Source: Oscheius onirici
Lineage: Eukaryota > Nematoda > Chromadorea > Rhabditida > Rhabditidae
DNA length: 64,000 nucleotides
Direction of reading: 5' to 3'
Assembly: GCA_932521025.1 (NCBI GenBank)
Contig: OW051470.1
Span: 9,286,501-9,350,500 of the forward strand
Shown: positions 58,401-64,000 of the stretch, one piece after another
How the letters are laid out: each line of letters opens with the position of its first letter
How positions within the stretch are numbered: the stretch's first letter is position 1
Translations under genes and position numbers: made by a program
The notes under the pieces: model-generated
What the model was told of the DNA's origin: nothing
Databases searched by the model: none
The model's input: only the letters and a program-made list of their open reading frames with translations

Positions 58401-58882
58401 GACGGGGCGCCGTTGATAGACATCGGTAAAGTCCTGAAATTGAAGATTTTTGGGTCGAAAAATGGCGTTTTTAAAGATTTTTTTAAGAGATTTTTGACCA
58501 GCTGCAGTTGGTTTTGATCAGCGAGGATTTTGAGCCCAAAACCAGCGGAAACACAGAGCAAATGACCTAGTAAACTGAACTCTTCTCAAACTGGTTGTTT
58601 GAACACAAAATTTGGCATATTTGTAGTTCATCCTGTACTTTACTCGTTTGCTAAGTTCTTCTTCATGATACTGGAAAAGCTGCTTTTCCTCACATTTATC
58701 GGAACACTTGGACTATGATGTGAGACAAGTATTTTTGTGCAGGTTTTACTGAAGCCGCAGAAAATATCAAGGAAAATGGTTTAAAATTAAGAAAAACGAA
58801 CCTGTTTGATTCTCTTACTGTCTGAGACGATATCGGGCTCGACTTTGCGCTTGGCTACGGGCCTTCTGTCCCTGTCGAGCAT
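52447..58882 (-). CDS. INTS4: Integrator complex subunit 4
   Basis: HEAT-repeat scaffold of the Integrator cleavage module, which holds the INTS9-INTS11 endonuclease that processes snRNAs and terminates paused transcription. Thirteen exons join in phase to 950 residues (human 963): 58882-58802, 58433-58206, 58169-57973, 57661-57406, 57030-56767, 56668-56264, 55664-55429, 55005-54690, 54431-54183, 54144-53960, 53322-53124, 53083-52952 and 52551-52447. Characteristic blocks are RVTAIQFLIARLF, DHFLEQTLDKKLM, GACGAFVSALEDEFMSVRKG, LTDMFNDEIAEVRLDAIL and, at the C-terminus, IDYPEQTRSFFKPRPADF. The N-terminus is basic (RDRRPVAKRKVEP). The start follows TTTCAG by nine bases. The exon at 52952-53083 uses an AAG acceptor. 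The last intron holds a hAT-type MITE and a minisatellite, and intron 6 holds another minisatellite copy. Confidence 0.95.
52570..52930. repeat. Minisatellite copy (TTAGACAGCTGTT) interrupted by a MITE
   Basis: Units such as TATAGTTAGACAGCTGTTAG, CAGTTAAACAGCAACAAG, CAGTCAGACAGTTGTTATG and CAGTTAGACAGCTGTTGGG flank the element at 52622-52803. They lie in the last INTS4 intron. Confidence 0.65.
52622..52803. mobile_element. hAT-type MITE, 182 bp, perfect 8-bp target duplication
   Basis: Begins CAGGGATGTGCGAAAGTACC and ends with the exact inverted sequence. The arms continue through GTATACTCGAAAGTCGAAAG for more than 40 bases. The flanks at 52614-52621 and 52804-52811 are both GTCCCCAG, a perfect 8-bp duplication. 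It is noncoding, inserted into the minisatellite in the last INTS4 intron. Its end resembles CAGAGATGTGC of the element at 18769. Confidence 0.88.
53480..53930. repeat. Degenerate GAGAGTGAGACAG repeat in an INTS4 intron
   Basis: Units such as AGAGAGAGAGTGAGACAG and CCAGACAAAGACAGTTGAGA fill most of the 637-base intron between 53322 and 53960. Confidence 0.55.
56055..56195. repeat. Minisatellite copy, inverted (GTCTAACTGTGGC)
   Basis: Three or more degenerate units, for example ACAGTTGTCTAACTGCAGC, CCGCTGTCTAACTGTGGCC and AGTTGTCTAACTGTGGCCTG. These are the reverse complement of the units at 21.9 and 52.6-52.9 kb. They lie in INTS4 intron 6. Confidence 0.65.
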
Positions 58883-60292
58883 AGAGCTGCTCTGAAATTT
58901 GATATTTTGTAAAGAAAATGAGGCTTCGAGAAGAAAAGAGGCTCTCACTGTATTTTCTCAGTTCTTCACCGTCAACGACTAGAGGAACCTCATTAGGAGA
59001 GCAGGCTGGAAAAATACCGTTTTGGTCGAAGGAATTGGATGAATGAAGCTCATAGACCTTTCGGACAAAGAAATCTCTTTCTCTTTCAGCGGGTTTTCAG
59101 TACAGAAATACGATAAGACTTGCTCTCGTGCCTTATAAGCCCTTTCGAAACGATTATCAACCTTTTCGAAACTATTTTATCGCATAAAAATTCGAAAAAT
59201 CCAAGCCGAATTGGCTGGAAAATATCGAATCTCGAGAACAGGCTCTGACCTTTCAAATTGACTCAAAAGCGCTGGTAAAAGATTTTCGAAACCTGCCCGC
59301 GAATTCAAACAGATCTATATTCAAAAATCACGTTTTCGGCAGTTTTCACTACTTTTTCGGTCAAAGTGTTATCCTAGAAGTGTCCCCTATTCGAAATAGA
59401 TCCTAGAGACTGCGGACAACGCTCATTCGCACGCCGAGGCGCACCAGAAGATATTTTTACCGCAGAATCTAAATGGGGAAATGAGAGTTTTTCGCGTTTC
59501 AGGCAGCTCACTTTGTTTAGGAAATGTTATGGAAATTTTGGTACAAATCGATAGGCAGAGAGACTGGGAAATAGAGAGGAAAAATGAGACAGAGTGACTC
59601 ATTCTGAGAGACCGAGAGACTGAGGCACAGAGACTGACAATGAGAGAAAGGGAGTCAGTAATACTTACCATCCAATCTAGTTATGTTCCAGAGGAAAGAG
59701 GCTGTTTCAGCGGATAGAGTCGTCAGATCGTATCACTGAAAAAAAAGAAAAGAACAAAACTACTGCGAAAAGTATGCTATATCAGATGACTGCCAGTTTT
59801 TTAGCGCAAGAGAGAACTGTCAGTCTTTCCCAATGGTCCGAGGGTCTCCAAGAACTGTCCCAAACACCGCTGTGGATCCAAGGAGGTGTCCAGGGAACCG
59901 AGGAAGACTGAGCATGACATACCCACTTTCGAAGGCTGTCAGACTGTGGCGGATTCACAGCTGACTGTCACTTTTGCCGTTTCTCGTTTCTTCAAAAGAA
60001 CGCAATTGTTTGTGGCGGCTACTGTCCGCAATGTCTGATTGTCTAATGTGTACTGTCAGAATGGGGGAAAAGTAGAAACACCTGATCTGGGAGTAGAAGA
60101 AGACGTCCGCACAGATGGAGACGAGGAGCTAGAATAGCACTAGGCAAACTACTAGTCTTTGACTTGACTGTCGAGATTTTGACAAGTTTTCGACAAGTCA
60201 GAAAAAGGCGCGCTTTTGACAACTCCCTGTCTCTCACAGTCAAATGTCTTTTGCTCTATATTTGTCTTTGTACAATTTTATGAACATAAAAA
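58883..60292. other. Intergenic region with a stranded fragment of the duplicated family
   Basis: No complete gene is supported. About 60075-60240 is a near copy of 62350-62460: both contain GGGAGTAGAAGAAGACGTCC and CACAGATGGAGACGAGGAGC. It appears to be a leftover edge of another repeat unit of the gene family at the right end of the window. GAGAGACTGAG-type simple repeat occurs at 59550-59660. Confidence 0.4.
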
Positions 60293-61485
60293 TCACATTA
60301 GCCAGAGAGATTTGAAATCGTTGAAGAGCTGATCGAAGAGATCCTCTCCCTCGTAGTCAATCCACTTGTCGTAGAGGTAGGAGAAGTCGGCTATGCGATT
60401 ATTTCCTCCAGTTAGAGTGCGTTCCAAAACCTGTAGAATGTTCTCGACGTTCCGAGGATCCCCACTAGACACAAAAACTTCCGTGCGCTAAAAAAGGTAA
60501 GTCTGAAGCGACTATTCGTAACCTACGTATTGTATGGCCCGATGGAATACAATGATATCTCTTCTAGGCCATTTTTTCAGGAATATACGAACATCGGCCA
60601 AACGTCCGCTTGGGTAATAACGATATAGCTGATCTCTGTACTCAAATGTTGAAGAGTGAATCTTCTGCCAATTTGTAAGCCATCCGTCTTCATACTCAAT
60701 TCGCACACGTAAGGAGACGTCGACGGCAAACTCCGAATCAATCCTCATTTGTGGAAGCTTCTGAAAGTAAATATGGAAATGCAGACAGAGAGGACTTGAA
60801 CTTACAGTGATAACCGAATAAAATAGATCTTTGCAAAAATATTCTTGTTCGTGCATAATCGAAGAAACCAGCTGCCATTGTTTGCTCCCATCACCCAGGG
60901 AGAAGAAAATACTCCCATATAAATTGTCCAGGTAAAACTCGATTTTATTGCACTTCTAAGTTTTTATATATGAGGATTTCTGATACTACTTGCCTTTACT
61001 TGAGGATAATCGTATACAGCTGGATGGTACCGCGAACTATATACCTCAATCCCTTTGTACACATTGGTCATTGCCCCTAAGCGGATCCCCCTGCATTCGT
61101 TCATAAGGCGATAACAGCGAACGCTCTTGATCTGCTCGATTGTCTCGTCCATTCTCTGATAGTGCATCTCGATGTAAACGCCTGGGTCCGAATCATACAG
61201 CTCGAGAGATATTTGCTCAAAATAGTACCCGCTGATACTCTCGGATAAGACGCTCGTATAACTGGCATTCTTTCTTCTTTTAGTGGTTACAGCTAGTACT
61301 CTTCTCTTAACAATAAATGTGAACAAAACATACTACGGTTAACATACCCATCTTCCAATAATAATAATCACATTCTGGAAAAAGTGCTCAGCACTGGGAA
61401 TCCTCAAATTGTGTACGTTGTCATCAACAAAATCGTAGAGGCTTTTACAGGTACAACGGAGACGAGTGAAAGAGACGGCTGATGT
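60293..61485 (-). CDS. Unrecognised protein, tandemly duplicated family (5' end unresolved)
   Basis: Five phase-0 exons (61485-61348, 61305-61000, 60955-60806, 60760-60527, 60487-60293) encode the last 340 residues, ending at TGA. Visible regions are SFTRLRCTCKSLYDFVDDNV (perhaps the end of an F-box, tentative), EQISLELYDSDPGVYIEMHY, RLMNECRGIRLGAM, IDSEFAVDVSLRVRIEYEDG, and the acidic/aromatic C-terminus ADFSYLYDKWIDYEGEDLF. There is no signal peptide or membrane span in the visible part. Coding sequence upstream of 61485 is unclear because a hAT-like element (61711-62104) lies there. A diverged copy of the last 150 residues is at 63093-63548. Nematode F-box or related expanded families are a possibility, but I cannot name it. 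Two junctions (61306 and 60956) rest on TAAG/TTAG acceptors and are less certain. Confidence 0.55.
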
Positions 61486-61710
61486 CTGAAGTTGTGAGAT
61501 TATCTTTCTTAATACTAAAGTGCAATGGTGCCCGTCTGTCTGTCTGTCTGTAGTGGTATCCGCACAGTTGTCGAGACTAGCGTAACATGTCAAGTTTTGC
61601 CATGTTAATCTTTTATCGAACGAGACTTTTTTTGAGGTGAACACGTCTGGGGGAATCTAAACTATCTTAAAAAATACTGTATTGTCGTTGGAAGATGCAA
61701 AGTCCATTTT

Positions 61711-62104
61711 GAGGGGTTGGGCGAGCGCTCGCACCGCGAGCAGCTTAGTGCGAACGCTCGCGGTGCGAGCAGAGCTGTGCTCGCGAGCAACCTGCGAGCG
61801 GTGGGTCCCACACCGATCTGATAAAAACGCGGTAGATTTTGAAAAATGTCTCCAATTTTGCTTATCCTTTTTCGATTTTTATATTTTTTTTTCCGATTTT
61901 TTTTTCGGTCGTTTTGGTATCAAAACGTTCCAAATAGGATATTCTACAATAATAAAGGAAAATAAGATCAAAAAATATCGAAAATGATTGATAAAAATCG
62001 AAAAAGTCCATTTTCCATATTTGGGAAAGTGCTCGCGCTCGCATGTGAGCAAAAAATCTGCTCGTGCTCGCGCTAAAATTGAGAGGTCTGCTCGCCCAAC
62101 CCTG
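61711..62104. mobile_element. hAT-like element with AGGGTTGGGCGAGC inverted ends
   Basis: The left end reads AGGGGTTGGGCGAGCGCTCG and the right end TCTGCTCGCCCAACCCTG, so the termini are inverted copies. The left subterminal region is a GC-rich array of GAGCGCTCGC/GCTCGCGGTGCGAGC palindromes; the right side has GCTCGTGCTCGCGC. The middle is AT-rich and noncoding. No clean 8-bp target duplication was found. It separates the 5' fragment of the duplicated family gene (about 62105-62460) from its downstream exons. Confidence 0.65.
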
Positions 62105-62600
62105 ATATTGACAGAACAAAATTTTGCAGAACGAGATACTTGTTGATACTAAGAAAGGAATGCCAAGCGAATAAAGCCGGTCAGCATTGAAGGGTATTGT
62201 TTTTAAAGTTGCGCAATCCAAGACATCTTCTTCAATCACTGGAACCACAGCGCTGATTACTACAAAAGCATTGACGACGTGATGAATAGAACCAAGAGGG
62301 TTAGCTGTAAATCTGAAAGAGATTCGGTCAGGCGCAATGGCCGTGCTATCAGAATGGCGGAAAAATTGAACCACCTGCCCTGGGAGTAGAAGAAGACGTC
62401 CTCACAGATGGAGACGAGGAGCTAGAACTAGAGAAACTGATAGTCTTTGACTTGACTTGTCTAGCTGCTCCGACTGAAAGAAGACGTGTGATCTCATGTT
62501 CGTGACAGTGATCTCATGTTCACTTTTTTCATCAATAAATCTGGCTATTTTGGTAATTTTTCGTGTACTTTTAAACCTCTTCAATACATTTTCGAGTTGA
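62105..62600 (-). pseudogene. Possible N-terminal exons of the duplicated family, disrupted
   Basis: The minus strand is open over about 62374-62105 (ADRISF-like start, then HHVVNAFVVISAVVPVIEE and LYSLGIPFL) and again over 62584-62402. The two frames are separated by a TGA where the homologous stretch near 60110 has TGC (LHLCGRLLLLP). With the transposon just downstream, this looks like a broken 5' part of the 60293-61485 gene, although alternative splicing frames (a serine-rich SSSSPSVRTSSSTP reading) cannot be excluded. Confidence 0.3.
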
Positions 62601-63092
62601 CGAAAATTGCGTACCGCTCACTTTTTTGAGAACTTTTGCAATTTGATGCTCTCCTCCTACTTTTTACTGGCTTTCTGGAGAATTCTTTAGCTGGAATAAG
62701 ATTCTTGCATTTCCAGCGAACAAATTGATGAAAATGCTGCACGTATTTGGCATAACTTTTCTTTGAACTTCCGCTTGTTTGACTAATTTTTCAACCATTT
62801 TTTTTAACGTTCTAGAGTAAAATTTTCACATGTCAATAACCGTATTCAGAAAGTAGACAGGAAAATTATCAATTTTTATAAATAGTTTAACGCATAAAAT
62901 GCGAAAGCCCAAGCACAATTGGCTGGAAACTATCGAAACTAATAGTCTTTGACTTGACTTTCAAGATTTTTAGAGACTTTGACAAGTTGAGAAAAGCTTT
63001 TGAAAACCCTCACAGTCAAATGTTCTTTGCCCCTATATCTGTCTTCCTACAATTTGAGAAGCGGTAATTTTATTGACGTACGAACATAAAAG

Positions 63093-63548
63093 TCACATTA
63101 GCCAGAGGGATTTGAAGTCGCTGAAGAGCTGATCAAAGAGATCCTCTCCCTCGTAGTCAATCCACTTGTCGTAGAGGTAGGAGAAGTCGGCTACAAGCTT
63201 ATTTCCAGCAAAAAGAACACACTCCAGAACTTTTAAAATGTTCTCCACGCTGTGCAAATCTACAGGCGACACCAGCACTAATGTTCTCTTAAAATTGACT
63301 TTTTCGTTTACGTCTGCTGAACTTTCATATTTAGTGTGGTGAAAGACTACGACATTTTTAGCCAAGCCTCGTTTCAGGAACACATGAAGGTGTGCTTGGC
63401 GACTAAATGGGAATACCCGAGAAGTGTAATGTAAATTAAAGTAATGTCTTTTTTCCCAGTTCGGCAGCCATTTTTCTTGATAGTTTACAGTTCAATACAA
63501 GCTTAGACGGACAGAAGAGTCCGTCTCGATAGTCGTGTTCGGAAGAAT
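63093..63548 (-). pseudogene. Decayed tandem copy of the 60293-61485 gene (C-terminal part)
   Basis: The C-terminus SYLYDKWIDYEGEDLFDQLF and the next residues FKSLWLM are nearly identical to the upstream copy, as is the flanking noncoding DNA. Further in, homology continues (SVRLSLY, YQEKWLPNWEKRHYF, HVFLKRGLAKNVVVFHHTKYE) but an in-frame TGA interrupts it at 63492-63494. No plausible intron removes that stop, since the candidate would be about 23 bases. The remainder of the copy would lie to the right. I treat it as a pseudogene or recently inactivated copy. Confidence 0.55.
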
Positions 63549-64000
63549 CTGAATGAAGAGTGTGAAAGAAGGAAGATGGGGGAGAGACAGAGAAAAGTAG
63601 AGAGGCACTGGCAGATTGTAATAGAGAGAGACAGGAAAATAGATGGACAGATAACCGAATTGAAAGGTGGGAGACAGAAAGAAGAGCCTGACCTCTTTTT
63701 TTTAGGAAGAGAGACTGATGAATAATACAGACATCGCCTACAAGATCCAAGAATTCGTCAATCACGAGATCAGCGGTGTGGCAGAGTGTCAACAAAACTC
63801 TTGTCTTTCTTGTCGTTGAGCTGTTATAAGAAATGTTGTGACTTGACAAACGAGTTGGCATCGAATACGGGCCCAGTCCCGTTACGCCAAATAATGTACT
63901 TTTGAGCCCGACATTCGCTCGGATTCTACTCGAGGAAAACTTGGGACCTGCTTTCTCCTTAATTTCACTTGACTCTAAGTTGAGTCGCCCTGAAGCAGTA
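63549..64000. other. Window end: simple repeats and no supported gene
   Basis: GAGAGAGACAGG-type simple repeat at 63560-63715, then unique sequence. The minus strand is open over about 63861-63720 (LLTLCHTADLVIDEFLDLVGD), which could be an exon of the decayed family copy, but no matching region exists in the intact copy. Confidence 0.25.

Noticed and set aside
61538-61552. TCTGTCTGTCTGTCTG microsatellite as a CRISPR-like or regulatory array
   Set aside because: Four tetranucleotide units only; an ordinary microsatellite in eukaryotic DNA.
61862-62033. Extension of the minus-strand frame through the hAT-like element
   Set aside because: The frame runs into AT-rich transposon interior; coding there is accidental.

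Overview
This window is nuclear DNA from a nematode. Most genes are split by short introns, many of 36-60 bases, with T-rich 3' splice sites ending TTTCAG. Several start codons sit directly behind a TTTCAG/TTTAG acceptor, as expected for trans-spliced messages. The gene content is also nematode-like: a FEM-2-type PP2C, a GAR-type muscarinic receptor, an RSA-1-like PP2A subunit and a stand-alone TAZ protein. The longer introns and the repeat content differ from Caenorhabditis elegans, so I do not name a species. All gene models below were joined by hand; in each recognised gene the exon phases add up to an uninterrupted reading frame.

Layout. 1-4.6 kb: the 3' end of an unknown + strand gene, convergent with eIF2B alpha (-), then two foldback elements. 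4.6-11.4 kb: fem-2-like PP2C (+), a small TAZ-domain gene (+), a 56-residue - strand gene whose intron holds a tRNA-like remnant and a foldback element, a decayed second TAZ copy, and PPP1R11/inhibitor-3 (-). 11.7-26.6 kb: Ku80 (+), an RSA-1-like PP2A B'' subunit (+) with a hAT-type element in its largest intron, and a zinc-knuckle/arginine-serine-rich protein (+). 27.4-30.8 kb: a novel multi-pass membrane protein (-) and a small single-span membrane protein (+). 32-41.2 kb: a 16-exon muscarinic receptor gene with repeat-filled introns. 42-59 kb: TRAPPC3 (+), METTL5 (-), a WW-PH-RhoGAP protein (-), CISD3 (+), a HIG1-like protein (+) and Integrator subunit 4 (-). 59-64 kb: a tandemly duplicated, partly decayed - strand family of unknown function, interrupted by a hAT-like element.

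Most genes are unrelated housekeeping functions: translation initiation, DNA end joining, vesicle tethering, rRNA methylation, snRNA processing and mitochondrial iron-sulfur or respiratory-chain factors. Three relate to protein phosphatases (FEM-2-like PP2C, PPP1R11, PP2A B''), but they do not form a unit. Close convergent pairs (TRAPPC3/METTL5, HIG1-like/INTS4) and divergent pairs (eIF2B alpha/fem-2, PPP1R11/Ku80, RhoGAP/CISD3) suggest shared 3' ends or promoters. Repeats fall into four groups: hAT-type elements with 8-bp target duplications, long foldback elements, a dispersed minisatellite with a recurring TTAGACAG core, and very abundant degenerate GAGAGTCAGAGACAG-type simple repeats in introns.
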